Shown: one piece after another, positions 1 through 9,149 of the stretch
Layout of the letters: every line of letters begins with the position of its first letter
How positions within the stretch are numbered: position 1 is the first letter of the stretch
Origin: Candidatus Panguiarchaeum symbiosum
Lineage (GTDB): Archaea; Asgardarchaeota; Njordarchaeia; Njordarchaeales; Panguiarchaeaceae
Direction of reading: 5' to 3'
NCBI GenBank assembly: GCA_024720975.1
Contig: JANJXX010000006.1
Coordinates: 1 to 59,002 of the forward strand
DNA length: 59,002 nucleotides
Program-made: the position numbers and the translations under genes
The notes under the pieces: generated by a model
What the model was told of the DNA's origin: nothing
Database searches by the model: none
What the model saw: only the letters and a program-made list of their open reading frames with translations

Positions 1-1
1 G

Positions 2-379
2 GAAATTGACATATCACTAATAAGTTCTGGTATTACTGGAATATTCACAATGGCTGGCGAACTATCTCGGAGAGCTCTAGATAGAATTGTTCTGTCTGGA
101 GTAGTACCGATTCTTATTGATAAGGGTAAGTATACTCTAATGTGGGTTTTCCTCAGGAGGGAGTATCCCAGGGTAATTAAGCAGCTTAGCAAACTCCATA
201 GAGAAATGGAGAAAGTACACGGTCCTACTCTTGCAGAGTGGTCTGGTATCGCAGAAGAACTCATTGATGTAAAATCCTGGATCGTAATTAGGCTCTATCC
301 GGAAGCGAGATCTAAGGCAAAGAAGGAATTAAGGGCCTTGGGAGAAGATTTTAGGGAAGCATTTGAGAGTGAGAAATAA
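2..379 (+). CDS. C-terminal part of an unknown protein, cut by the left edge
   Basis: The reading frame is open from the first full codon of the window to a TAA stop at 377-379, so an ATG at 50 is probably internal and the gene begins outside the window. The visible 125 residues are mostly helical, rich in Lys, Arg and Glu, with no signal peptide and no clear transmembrane segment. I see no catalytic motif and do not recognise the family. The part after residue 16 could also be a complete 109-residue protein starting at 50, but no GGTG-type ribosome binding site precedes that ATG. An AT-rich stretch follows the stop. Coding status is likely; function is unknown. Confidence 0.5.
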   Translation, partial: EIDISLISSGITGIFTMAGELSRRALDRIVLSGVVPILIDKGKYTLMWVFLRREYPRVIKQLSKLHREMEKVHGPTLAEWSGIAEELIDVKSWIVIRLYPEARSKAKKELRALGEDFREAFESEK

Positions 380-836
380 TCCTTGCTAAATTTCTTTCAT
401 TATATATCTTTCTCTAATTCTTGGCTATCGAAGTTCTAGAGCACGTTGTTAAAATCATTATTCTCCTCGTTGAAATTCCAGTAGAAGAGTACCTGCACTA
501 AATTAGTATATCTTGCAATGGAAAAACATAAGGACTGTCGCCTCCCATTAGTTTTTGTTATTTTATCTTGCGAGGAAGCGCTTGTTACTGAGATTTCGCG
601 GCAAGCTTCATGCTACTCAGACCGTTCACAGGAATTATCTAGGTATGCACGAGCAGGGAATTTGGTCCTATCTGACTAACTCTGTTGTACGATTAACTAT
701 GTGATAAATCGCCAAACTTTGCAGGAAAAATTTCCAAAGGGTTGTGCTTTTTATCACTTGCAAAAGCATTTATTAAACTTGCTTTAATTGAATCTAAACT
801 GTCTAGAACTATGTTCTAAATGGTCTTAGTGTGGTG
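380..836. other. Intergenic stretch without a recognised gene
   Basis: These 457 bases hold no open frame of useful length on either strand. The first 40 bases are T-rich and could end transcription of the upstream gene. The right side lies behind the stop of the minus-strand dehydrogenase gene. I see no tRNA-like or clearly repeated structure. Confidence 0.4.
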
Positions 837-1946
837 CTATTGTTCTTTCTTTCTAATCTCCAACTTCACGTGAGGCTCAATTCTTGACTTGAAATATTCG
901 ATATATCTCATTCCGAAGAGTTCTGGTGGAAGTGTTCCGGTTTCTCTGACTTTCTCGACTACGGCCTCGCATAGTACTGCGTTAGTAAATCCTGTGGTTA
1001 TTGCCATTGCACTTAGTCCAAGAGATTCATTATATGATTGCCTGAGAAATGCCTCAGAAGTGTGTTTTCTGTCATCGGCAGTAATGTACATTATTGCCAA
1101 ATCTCTCATATTTGGGTCGTAAATGTGCTTCATGAATATTGCTTCAAGCACTTTTACTGCAGGGATTTTTATATTAGCTAACTCGAACTCCGCATCACTC
1201 AATAGTCCAATTTCTTTAAGAAAGCGCATACGCTCGAGGTGCCCTGGGTAACGGAGTGTTTTTTCGAACATATTTCTAGCCTTTATAGTCCTTAGAAGTG
1301 TCCTTAGTCCATCTGTGTAAAATGCCTCATACTTCACACCCCTAATTTCCACTGTCTCAAGATCGCTCAATGGATCAACACTTAGAATTTTTCCATCTTT
1401 TACAATCCTAGCTGGTCTTAGATATTCATCAATAAAGTCAGATAATGACCAGTTGACCATGTGCCTGAGAGGTCCTCTCAGTTCTATAGGTAGGCCAGCT
1501 ACATAAATTTTCACGTTTTCCAAGGTTCTTAGATTCTTAGCAAAGTATCCAACAACGATATTTGATATACCAGGTGCGAAACCAGCATCTGGAATATAGA
1601 CAACGCCTTTATCCTTCGCTATGGCGTCCAGCTCAAATGGATCCTGTGGCATGTATGATGAATCAATGACCGGGATTCCAAGATTAAGCACACGCTTACA
1701 TGCATCAAAACTTATGCTGCCAGGAAGTGCGCAACTGACACAGTCGCTTCCTTGAACAATCTCTTCTAATTTTTCCAGAACATTTGCTTGGATGGTCTTG
1801 ATAGATTCTCCGAGCAGATTTTTGACCTTTCTTAGATTCTCAGCACTTATATCAGTAACTACTATTGTGTCAAACAATTCGCTCATAGCTAATCTGTAAG
1901 CTATAGCTTGACCAACCAGACCGCTACCAAGAATGGTTACTTTCAA
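837..1946 (-). CDS. Saccharopine/lysine dehydrogenase family oxidoreductase
   Basis: This 369-residue protein begins with a Rossmann nucleotide-binding loop, ILGSGLVGQAIAYRL, followed by a second strand ending in VVTD, the usual place for binding NAD(P) ribose. The layout (N-terminal dinucleotide domain, then a catalytic domain with GPLRHMVNWS and a long C-terminal return) is that of the saccharopine dehydrogenase family. Its length and start resemble L-lysine 6-dehydrogenases, so an amino-acid dehydrogenase is the best guess; the substrate is not shown by the sequence. The start is TTG at 1946, chosen because GAGGTG lies eight bases upstream and the Rossmann fold begins at residue 2. An MFS transporter gene lies 101 bases upstream on the same strand, so the two may form an uptake-and-oxidation pair. 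Confidence 0.8.
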   Translation of the reverse strand: MKVTILGSGLVGQAIAYRLAMSELFDTIVVTDISAENLRKVKNLLGESIKTIQANVLEKLEEIVQGSDCVSCALPGSISFDACKRVLNLGIPVIDSSYMPQDPFELDAIAKDKGVVYIPDAGFAPGISNIVVGYFAKNLRTLENVKIYVAGLPIELRGPLRHMVNWSLSDFIDEYLRPARIVKDGKILSVDPLSDLETVEIRGVKYEAFYTDGLRTLLRTIKARNMFEKTLRYPGHLERMRFLKEIGLLSDAEFELANIKIPAVKVLEAIFMKHIYDPNMRDLAIMYITADDRKHTSEAFLRQSYNESLGLSAMAITTGFTNAVLCEAVVEKVRETGTLPPELFGMRYIEYFKSRIEPHVKLEIRKKEQ

Positions 1947-2047
1947 GAAATCACACCTCGCTAATTCTTCATTGAAAATTGAAGTTTAATGCATCCGCCT
2001 TTAAAGCTTATCGAAGACTAATTTTTGTTTGATGAAAAAAGTGAACT

Positions 2048-3319
2048 TCAGAATGTGATTACCTTACCTTTGGTCTCTGGAATCAACCAAATAAGACCTG
2101 CAAGTGCAAAATTTGCGATCGTAGAGAGCGATAATGCTAATGCAATCCCGTAGGTACCAGCCAGATAGGCTGAGATTATCGGAGTAATGAAGTTTATTGA
2201 TCTGCCAGTGTTGAATATAAACCCAGAAAGTGTGGTTCTCACACTAGTGGGGAAAATCTCAGATAGTACTGCACCAAAGGCCGCCCAGTATCCCATGAAG
2301 TAACCAACGCAAATGCCAGTAATTATGAACAGTGGCATATTTAGATTCCCTGCGAGCATATCCATGATTAATTTAATTGAAGCCAAAATCGATATACCCT
2401 CAAGCGTTGTAAATATTGTCAGTGCTGGCCTACGTCCAAGAATATCCTGGATAAACCCATATGTTATATAGCCTAGCAGAGCACTTATTTGCGTGACAGC
2501 TAACCATAAGAAGTTTCTTAGCGAACTAATGTATCCTACATTATATGCATGCTCTAAGTATGAGGGTAACCAAGACCAATAAACCCAATAACCAAACATT
2601 CCAATAAAGTCCAGGAGCAGCCCCACGCTGAAGCCTTTTAAATACATTTTATTCGCTAAAGCCTCTCTCAATCCTTTTCTATCCTTATCGAACAACTTTA
2701 ACTTCCATATTTTTGACTCTGGAACAAATAACGAAACCACTCCGGATAGTATTATAGATGGGACTGCTCCAGCAATAAATGCTAATCTCCAATTTCCAAA
2801 CATGACCTCTCCAGGGGTATAAGCCACCAGATAAGATAAGCTAACAGCCATCAGAAAACCTATTGGGTAACCACACTGTACAATGCCAATAGCCCTTCCT
2901 CTTTCCGATGGATCAATCAACTCAGCAACTAAAGTTACACCAGCAGCCCATGCCCCACCAACACCAAAGCCTGCTATGAAGCGAAGTATCAATACCTCTA
3001 TCCAGGATCTAGTGAATCCTACTAGAAGCGTCGGAAGTCCGTAAAGTAGAATCGCAAAGGATAATATGCGCTTTCTACCATATCTATCAGCTAAGTATCC
3101 CAAGAGCATACCGCCTATGCCAGAAGTCAGAAACGCTACAGAAATAAGCAGAGATCCAATGCTTTGAATATCAAAATTGAGTTGTGATGGATGCGCCATC
3201 GAACGCACAAGTACCACGAGCAATACAAGATCCATCGCATCGAAAAGCCATGCAAGTGTAACTATCAACACGTACTTCAAGGCGGCTCTTAGTGGCAACC
3301 CATGAATCTCGCTTGACAT
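2048..3319 (-). CDS. MFS transporter, sugar/aromatic-acid:proton symporter type
   Basis: A 423-residue membrane protein with about 12 predicted transmembrane helices. It carries the MFS loop 2-3 signature GYLADRYGRKRIL and the PESK and PETKGK motifs after helices 6 and 12, which place it near the SP/AHS metabolite:H+ symporter groups. Asp residues in helix 1 (LFDAMD) match the acid transporters. The start is taken as the ATG at 3319, because GGTG sits eight bases before it; an upstream frame extension to 3343 lacks such a site. The dehydrogenase gene follows 101 bases downstream on the same strand, suggesting that the transported compound is an amino acid or organic acid. The substrate is inferred, not shown. 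Confidence 0.85.
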   Translation of the reverse strand: MSSEIHGLPLRAALKYVLIVTLAWLFDAMDLVLLVVLVRSMAHPSQLNFDIQSIGSLLISVAFLTSGIGGMLLGYLADRYGRKRILSFAILLYGLPTLLVGFTRSWIEVLILRFIAGFGVGGAWAAGVTLVAELIDPSERGRAIGIVQCGYPIGFLMAVSLSYLVAYTPGEVMFGNWRLAFIAGAVPSIILSGVVSLFVPESKIWKLKLFDKDRKGLREALANKMYLKGFSVGLLLDFIGMFGYWVYWSWLPSYLEHAYNVGYISSLRNFLWLAVTQISALLGYITYGFIQDILGRRPALTIFTTLEGISILASIKLIMDMLAGNLNMPLFIITGICVGYFMGYWAAFGAVLSEIFPTSVRTTLSGFIFNTGRSINFITPIISAYLAGTYGIALALSLSTIANFALAGLIWLIPETKGKVITF

Positions 3320-3587
3320 ATACAAAGCACCAACATAAAACATAACACATACAAGAATATATAGCTGGTGTATTTATCATAGCACCAATACAAAATGACT
3401 TCTTAGCCTCTCTTGCCATGAATACTTATGCCCCTGCACTCTATAAAAGCAAATGAGCAATCTTTAAGCAGTGTGCTATCAGCCATGGTGCAGTCTATAG
3501 AAATCATGGGTGTTTAAATACATGCTGAGTTGTCCAAAGAACTACTGTAAAGAAGTAGTAATTTTTTAAAACCAATTTCACTTGAAG

Positions 3588-3640
3588 CTGAAAGCTTCAT
3601 CCGTTAGGGCGAAAATATATAGTAAGGCTTATAAGTTTCA
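3588..3640 (+). repeat. Copy of the CTGAAAGC hairpin repeat, long-type
   Basis: The motif CTGAAAGC at 3589 followed by TTAGGGC and then ATATATAGTAAGGCTTATAAGTTT matches the copy at 35281 almost base for base over about 50 bases. It lies between the divergent MFS and ATPase genes. Similarity to the other long copies stops after about 3640. It is probably a fragment of a decayed mobile element, by analogy with the other copies. Confidence 0.5.
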
Positions 3641-3782
3641 TATATTTATTATATTTTGGAAGACAATAGCCTCGAAGAGCACATTTTGAGGAAACACAAC
3701 TTTCAAGCTTTCTTAGTAATTTTAATAAATAACTCGCATGCATTAGTAAAATTTGCATTATTTTCGCTATTAGCATATCTGG

Positions 3783-4853
3783 GTGGATCTATTGAGTTTA
3801 GTCCTAAATGTTAGAAACTTCCTAAGCTTGCGTGATGTATCAATCACATTTGATTATCTAAATGTATTGGTAGGTCCTAACGCCAGTGGAAAAAGTAACA
3901 TTATTAGAGCGCTAGAATTCGTCTCTAAGTTCATAAAGAGCGGAAAGGTTGCCATAGACACCCTATTTGGCGACCGTGATTTCTCCGATGTTACATTCCA
4001 TGGAGGAGGAGGTCAAATAGCATTTGAACTCAAGTTTCGTGATGTTAACTACGTACTAAAAATGGAGCCGGGCTCCCTCCTGGAGGAAGTATACCATGGT
4101 AGCAACTTAATATTTAAGAGAGCCTCCTCGATTAATAAGGAGCAGATATCTTATCTAGATCCTAGTGGTTCTTGGAAATCTATTGTCAACTCAAATGCTT
4201 CTAGATCCATTGCAGGACAAATTTCAATCCCAACCTATCAATTCTCCAAACAAAACAACTGCCACAACCTGGAAAGTGCCATTAGTATATTAGCCTCAAT
4301 AGGTGTATATTCCTTTGACCCAGAGTTTATAAAGACAAGATCGCATGCAGCAACGAAACTCGAACTCGGAAAGAAAGGGAATAATTTAGCACGCCTCCTC
4401 TTTCACTATTATCTTGCGGACAAATTCCTCTTCAGGAATATCGTGGAAACATTTACTATGCTAGCTCCAGATGTCGAGGAGATCGTTCCCATATCAAAAG
4501 GAGATATTATCTCGCTATTTCTAAAAGAGAAGAACTCTGATAAGCTTATAGATTTCGAGTTCGCTTCGGGTGGATATCTCAAAATGTTGGCAATTCTGGC
4601 CTCCCTCATGGGGGAGAACATCATCGTCGCATACGATGATATAGAGAGCTTCATTGACCGATGCGTATATGACACAATTATGTACATAATCAAGAAGTTT
4701 GGCAGAATAGTAATAATGACAACACACTCCCCACATCTATTAGACTACGTTGAGCCCAAAAACATCATATTAGTGAGTAAAATCAATGGAGAAACAAAAG
4801 TACGAAGACTCACAGACTCCATCGACGTAGAGGCAATTAAAACCTGCCGATAA
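3783..4853 (+). CDS. AAA/ABC-type ATPase, RecF/SMC-like (AAA_21 type)
   Basis: A 356-residue soluble ATPase. The Walker A motif VGPNASGKSN is near residue 32, an ABC-type signature ASGGYLKM near 260, Walker B NIIVAYDDIESF near 279, and a terminal switch His in MTTHSPHLLDYV near 313. This order is that of single-polypeptide SMC/RecF/OLD-like ATPases with a short insert instead of long coiled coils. There is no TOPRIM or nuclease domain, so it is shorter than OLD nucleases. The start is a GTG at 3783, at the head of the conserved first strand. The gene stands alone with long flanks of more than 200 bases on both sides. The role is unknown; defence or DNA repair are possible, but nothing next to it supports either. 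Confidence 0.75.
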   Translation: MDLLSLVLNVRNFLSLRDVSITFDYLNVLVGPNASGKSNIIRALEFVSKFIKSGKVAIDTLFGDRDFSDVTFHGGGGQIAFELKFRDVNYVLKMEPGSLLEEVYHGSNLIFKRASSINKEQISYLDPSGSWKSIVNSNASRSIAGQISIPTYQFSKQNNCHNLESAISILASIGVYSFDPEFIKTRSHAATKLELGKKGNNLARLLFHYYLADKFLFRNIVETFTMLAPDVEEIVPISKGDIISLFLKEKNSDKLIDFEFASGGYLKMLAILASLMGENIIVAYDDIESFIDRCVYDTIMYIIKKFGRIVIMTTHSPHLLDYVEPKNIILVSKINGETKVRRLTDSIDVEAIKTCR

Positions 4854-5081
4854 ACTCTCAATTGTGCTGTCCTTTACCGTCACAGCGAAAGCTGTATGTG
4901 AAGCCTTTAAAGTTGAGGCAGAACGAATGGTTACGAAATGCTAACTAACCGATAACGGTAATAATCCTGGAGAAGCTTGACAATAGGTGCAATTTCTAAT
5001 TCTATTTATTTTCCGTATTTCTAGCAATATTAGCAATTGGGTAAGAGTTTCAATATTCTAAGTTGGGTGTGGTTGAGTGCT

Positions 5082-5921
5082 ATGAGAGAGAAAGTGCTAG
5101 TTGCTGGGCTTGGCGAGGTTGGCTCTGCGTTGTATGAAATCATAAAAGATTCAAACCGCTACGAATTATATGGGTATGATATAGACCCTAGGAGAACGGT
5201 GAATAAGCTTGAGGATATTCCAGGGAGGGTGGATTATATTCACATATGTGTACCTTTTAAGGATACTGAGCATTTTGTAAAGGTTGTTGGGCAGTATATT
5301 GATCGCTACCTGCCTGACTTTGTAATAATTCACTCAACAGTCGCACCTGGAACTACTCGAGAGATTTATAAGGCTAAAGGTGTGCCGGTGGCATTTTCCC
5401 CAGTGCGTGGAAAGCATCCATTCCTGAAGTCGCACATGTTATTTTGGCCTAAGTGGGTTTGTGCGCTTCCAAGGGAATATACTGAGGTTTTTGTTGAGCA
5501 TCTTAAGAGTGTTAAGTTGAATGCAAAGGGCTATTATGGAGAGCCTGAAACATTGGAGTTAGCTAAGATTTTTGAGACCACTTATAGGGCCTTACTTATT
5601 GCTTGGTGGCAGGAGATGCATAGGATAGCAAGGCACTTTAATGCTGATATCTTGGCGATAGCTGAGTTTATAGGCGAAATTCATGAAAAGCTTAAGGATA
5701 AGCCACCTATGTTCCCTGGTGTAATTGGAGGGCATTGCCTGATACCAAACACGGAAATTTTATATAGGGTCTATAAGTCGAAATTCCTTGAGGCCATTCT
5801 TGAGTCAAATGCAAAAAGAGCTGATGAAATTAAAGATCCTTCAATCAGAGAGGAGGTCTCAAAGCTTCAAGAGCTTGTTAAGAAGTATATAGTTCTGGAG
5901 TATTATGAAGGAAAAGTCTAG
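5082..5921 (+). CDS. Short UDP-sugar/6-phosphogluconate dehydrogenase-like protein
   Basis: A 279-residue protein with a Rossmann loop VAGLGEVGSALYEI at its start, the HSTVAPGTT segment and the GVIGGHC segment. These correspond to the STVPVGTT and GGHCxPxxP motifs of nucleotide-sugar dehydrogenases, where the Cys is the catalytic nucleophile. The C-terminal UDP-binding domain of that family (about 100-120 residues) is absent; the protein ends soon after the dimer helix. ATG 5082 is chosen because the Rossmann strand begins there; an upstream TTG at 5037 would add 15 unconserved residues. The next gene, a DUF354 protein, starts 13 bases after the stop. The pair may act together on a sugar or lipid-linked sugar. 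The substrate is unknown. Confidence 0.7.
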   Translation: MREKVLVAGLGEVGSALYEIIKDSNRYELYGYDIDPRRTVNKLEDIPGRVDYIHICVPFKDTEHFVKVVGQYIDRYLPDFVIIHSTVAPGTTREIYKAKGVPVAFSPVRGKHPFLKSHMLFWPKWVCALPREYTEVFVEHLKSVKLNAKGYYGEPETLELAKIFETTYRALLIAWWQEMHRIARHFNADILAIAEFIGEIHEKLKDKPPMFPGVIGGHCLIPNTEILYRVYKSKFLEAILESNAKRADEIKDPSIREEVSKLQELVKKYIVLEYYEGKV

Positions 5922-5933
5922 CAGTTGATAGTG

Positions 5934-7004
5934 ATGAGAATTTGGATTGACTTTCTGACACCAAAACACCTACTATTTCTAACTAAGCTAGCTGAGAGGC
6001 TTAAAACAATGGGTCATAAGGTACTAATGACGACACGAGCTCATAGGGAAGTCCTAGGCTTGATGAAGCTAAAAAACATCGACGCGATAGTTGTTGGAGG
6101 ATATGGTCATACAATAAAGGATAAGCTTATCGCAAGTGTTGAGCGAATGCGTGAACTTGTTCCAATAGTGTCTGATTTTGATCCAGACTTAGCTATATCC
6201 TACTCATCTCCTGAAGCAGCTAGGGTGTCCTTTGGACTTGGAATACCTCATTATAGTGTAAACGATTCACCACACGCAATACATGTAGCAAAATTGACGC
6301 TGCCGCTATCTGAGAAGTTGTTCTGCCCTTGGGTCATTCCAAAGGATGTCTGGACTCAATTTGGCATCTCACTAGAGAAAATAATACCGTACCGAGGAAT
6401 AGATCAAGTTGCCTGGATAAGGGATTTTAAGCCCGATGCAAACTATCTGAGACAGCTGGGAATTCCGATGGACAGGGATACAATACTAATTAGGGAGTCT
6501 GAAGTGTTTGCATCTTATCTATTAGGTTCTGTGGAGAGTTCAGCTCCCACGACTGATGGCTTACTCCCGCACCTTATAAATAGGTTCCAAGATGCTATAT
6601 TTGTTATATCGCCTCGATATGAGAGCCAAATAGACTACATTAGGAATAAGTACAAGAATGATAGAGTATTGGTTTTAGACACAGTAGTTGACGGTGCAAA
6701 CTTAATCTACTTCTCTAAAGTGTTTATAGGTGGTGGTGGAACAATGACGGGAGAGGCAGCATTACTAGGTATACCAACGATCTCGGTATTTCCTAAGAGT
6801 GGCCTTTACGTGCTCGAATATCTAATCGAGAAGGGGGCTGTATTCCGACCAACTTCTATGGATGAGATGTTGTCACTTATTGATAAGATGCTTAAAGATT
6901 GCGACTTTATAGCCGAGATTAAGCGGCACTCAGAGGAGCTCTTGAGGTCAATGGAAGATCCTATAGACACAATCTTGGAGCACATACTAAGAGGGCAAAA
7001 CTAA
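5934..7004 (+). CDS. DUF354 family protein, glycosyltransferase-like fold
   Basis: A 356-residue protein starting with MRIWIDFLTPKHLLF, the typical opening of DUF354 (COG1817) proteins, which resemble GT-B glycosyltransferases such as MurG or WecB. The C-terminal half has FIGGGGTMTGEAALLGIPT, the glycine-rich donor-nucleotide loop seen in that fold, at about residues 265-283. ATG 5934 is preferred over the in-frame TTG 5925 because family members begin with this segment. It directly follows the sugar-dehydrogenase-like gene and is probably co-transcribed with it. No transmembrane helix is seen, so it is likely a cytoplasmic or peripheral enzyme. The reaction is not established for the family to my knowledge. 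Confidence 0.75.
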   Translation: MRIWIDFLTPKHLLFLTKLAERLKTMGHKVLMTTRAHREVLGLMKLKNIDAIVVGGYGHTIKDKLIASVERMRELVPIVSDFDPDLAISYSSPEAARVSFGLGIPHYSVNDSPHAIHVAKLTLPLSEKLFCPWVIPKDVWTQFGISLEKIIPYRGIDQVAWIRDFKPDANYLRQLGIPMDRDTILIRESEVFASYLLGSVESSAPTTDGLLPHLINRFQDAIFVISPRYESQIDYIRNKYKNDRVLVLDTVVDGANLIYFSKVFIGGGGTMTGEAALLGIPTISVFPKSGLYVLEYLIEKGAVFRPTSMDEMLSLIDKMLKDCDFIAEIKRHSEELLRSMEDPIDTILEHILRGQN

Positions 7005-7045
7005 TAAACATCTTTCTAATAGTGAGAAGAATGATAGATAGCTAA

Positions 7046-7082
7046 TCACCCCGCCTTAAAGAGCGAGGTTTTCAGTTGTAAC
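7046..7082 (-). repeat. Short hairpin repeat copy between convergent genes
   Basis: On the minus strand this reads as AACTGAAAACCTCGCTCTTT then AAGGCGGGGTGA. It pairs GCC(T) with (A)GGC arms and matches the copies at 50948 and 54829. It lies in the 130-base gap between the DUF354 gene and the transporter operon, whose 3' ends face each other. It may act as a terminator for either gene or simply be a relic of a mobile element. Confidence 0.5.
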
Positions 7083-7134
7083 TGGGAAGTATGACTTCTT
7101 CAATCTAGATTATTTCAAAGCAAAATAGTACATC

Positions 7135-8049
7135 CTAAACTCCATGTAATGCTTCTTCCTCCCTTATGTATGGCTTTCCCAATATAGGTACTCCTACACG
7201 TTTTGATAGCCTTGAGGCTATTGCTAGTACGGGTATCGTTGCTGCATATGGGACCATTTTTGCTAGGTTTATATCTATCCTTAGGAAGACTTGAAATGCA
7301 TATAGAGCTCCGAATAAGTACGACGTAAACAACGCTAAGAGAGGATTCCACAAAGAGACTAATACTAATGCTAATGCTATCCAGCCTTTACTTAATGTCA
7401 GTAAGTCTGTCCATGATCGCATATCTATTAACGATATGTATGCTCCTCCCAAACCTGCAAATGTGCCGCTTAGGATAGCACATATAAGCCTTACTCTCTC
7501 AACGTTTACACCAGCAGATTCTGCGACTATCGGACTTTCTCCAGTAGCTCTTATCTCTATACCAATGCGCGTGTGGAATAACACAAACCACATAACTATA
7601 GATGCCACATAAGCGAAGTAAACCATGATGTTTTGATTAAAGAATGCGGAAAGCATTGGGACATCACTAAATAGAGGCACTATTGGTAATGATCCTCTGA
7701 CTACTTTACCAACGTACTCATGAGCGATAAGCATGGATAGTCCAATGCCTGCGAATGTTATTGCTAAGCCAGAAATCGTTTGGTTTCCTCTGAGGAAAAT
7801 CACAATAATAGCATGCAAAAGACCTAACAATGAGCCCACTAAAGCTGCTGCAATAAATCCCACGAGAAGATTTTGTGTCTCATAAGCTGCGATGAACCCC
7901 ATAGCAGCCCCTAACATCATTGTACCTTCTATGCCTAGATTCAAAATGCCAGAGCGCTCGGCGTAGATCTCTCCCAAGCATGCTAGTAGTAGAGGAGTTC
8001 CCATGCGAACGGCGAGTGCCAGGAATAGTGTTATAGTTAGTATATCCAT
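7135..8049 (-). CDS. BMP-type nucleoside ABC transporter permease, second subunit
   Basis: A 304-residue membrane protein with about 8-9 helices. It has the signature ERSGILNLGIEGTMMLGA, which marks the YufQ/NupQ-like permease that pairs with the BMP/PnrA family. The later segment GIEIRATGESPIVAESAGV is the cytoplasmic coupling loop conserved in these permeases. The start is the ATG at 8049, whose A is the last base of the upstream stop (TGATG overlap) behind a GGTGG site. It is the last gene of a four-gene set: binding protein, ATPase, permease, permease. The likely role is uptake of nucleosides or related compounds across the cytoplasmic membrane; the ligand is inferred from the family. Confidence 0.85.
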   Translation of the reverse strand: MDILTITLFLALAVRMGTPLLLACLGEIYAERSGILNLGIEGTMMLGAAMGFIAAYETQNLLVGFIAAALVGSLLGLLHAIIVIFLRGNQTISGLAITFAGIGLSMLIAHEYVGKVVRGSLPIVPLFSDVPMLSAFFNQNIMVYFAYVASIVMWFVLFHTRIGIEIRATGESPIVAESAGVNVERVRLICAILSGTFAGLGGAYISLIDMRSWTDLLTLSKGWIALALVLVSLWNPLLALFTSYLFGALYAFQVFLRIDINLAKMVPYAATIPVLAIASRLSKRVGVPILGKPYIREEEALHGV

Positions 8050-9149
8050 CAGAACCACCTAAGTATTCTTCTTAACGCATGTATTCTAACACTAATTTCG
8101 TATCTCCTGTAGGTCTCCATAATTGAGAGTATAAGCAACATAACTCCTGTGAATAAGTGCGTTGAGCCTATTCCTCTTGCAAATGAGATTTGTATAGCAA
8201 ATCCAGCCAGAAATACCAATCCCATTAGTATTGACGTAAATATCACTGGTAAAGGCTTTATACCTGACAACCAGGCTACTAAAATTGCCACAAATCCAAA
8301 GCCTCGTGAGACTTGCTCTGGCCTCCTGAGTTGTGGAGTTAAAATACTACCAGCAACAGCATGCACTCCCGCTAGACCGGCAAGACCACCGCTTAGGAGC
8401 ATAGAGATTATGACAGCCTTTGCATATGATATACCGTAAGTCCTAGCAGCAATGGGATTTGAGCCTATTGCACGAATCTCATAACCAAGTTTAGTGCGGA
8501 AGAGCATAAGATGAACTAAAGGAGCGATTGTAAGCGCTAATATTAGCGTAGGTACTGAAACTGGTAGTGGTCTTGAGACTGAGAGAAGCCAGGCTTGCTC
8601 AGGAAATGGCTTGGAGACTGGATAGCTTGTGGCCGGGTTGGCCCAAGGACCCATTACTAAGTAGTAGACAATTTGGTATGCTATGTAATTGAGCATCATA
8701 GTAGTTAAAACTTCATTTACACCAAGCTTTGCTTTAAGGACACCTGCTATAAATCCCCAAAGAGCTCCGAATAGAAAGCCAACAATAAACATCGACGGTA
8801 TCATTACTATTGATGGGGCTTTAGGTATTAAGTAGAGGGAAACCCAGGTTGCTGCTATGGCACCCATAAGCATTTGGCCTTCAGCTCCTATGTTCCATAC
8901 ACCTGCTTTGAAGGCTATCACTAGACCAACTCCACAAAGGAGGAGTATCAAGCCGTTATAGAGAATGTTAGCCCAACCATATACTGTTAATATTGGGAGT
9001 ACGAATGCCTCCCACAGAGCTATCATTGGATTTATTCCAAAGAATGAAAGGACGACTAAACTTAGGAATATTGAGACAAGGATAACTATCGTTGACGAGT
9101 ATGCATAAGGTAGCTCTTTCTCACGCTTTTTGATTATAATTCTAATCAT
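8049..9149 (-). CDS. BMP-type nucleoside ABC transporter permease, first subunit
   Basis: A 366-residue permease with about 10 helices. It contains GVWNIGAEGQMLMGA and GYEIRAIGSNPIAARTYGI, which match the YufP/NupP partner of BMP-type importers. It starts with ATG directly after the ATPase stop (TAAATG arrangement) and its stop overlaps the next permease start by one base, so translation is likely coupled. The N-terminal 15 residues are Lys/Arg-rich and cytoplasmic. The two permeases, the duplicated ATPase and the binding protein form a complete importer. Nothing is missing or truncated. Confidence 0.85.
   Translation of the reverse strand: MIRIIIKKREKELPYAYSSTIVILVSIFLSLVVLSFFGINPMIALWEAFVLPILTVYGWANILYNGLILLLCGVGLVIAFKAGVWNIGAEGQMLMGAIAATWVSLYLIPKAPSIVMIPSMFIVGFLFGALWGFIAGVLKAKLGVNEVLTTMMLNYIAYQIVYYLVMGPWANPATSYPVSKPFPEQAWLLSVSRPLPVSVPTLILALTIAPLVHLMLFRTKLGYEIRAIGSNPIAARTYGISYAKAVIISMLLSGGLAGLAGVHAVAGSILTPQLRRPEQVSRGFGFVAILVAWLSGIKPLPVIFTSILMGLVFLAGFAIQISFARGIGSTHLFTGVMLLILSIMETYRRYEISVRIHALRRILRWF

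Noticed and set aside
5037..5081. Upstream extension of the dehydrogenase-like gene from TTG 5037
   Set aside because: The Rossmann strand starts at ATG 5082, and the 15 extra residues have no family counterpart.
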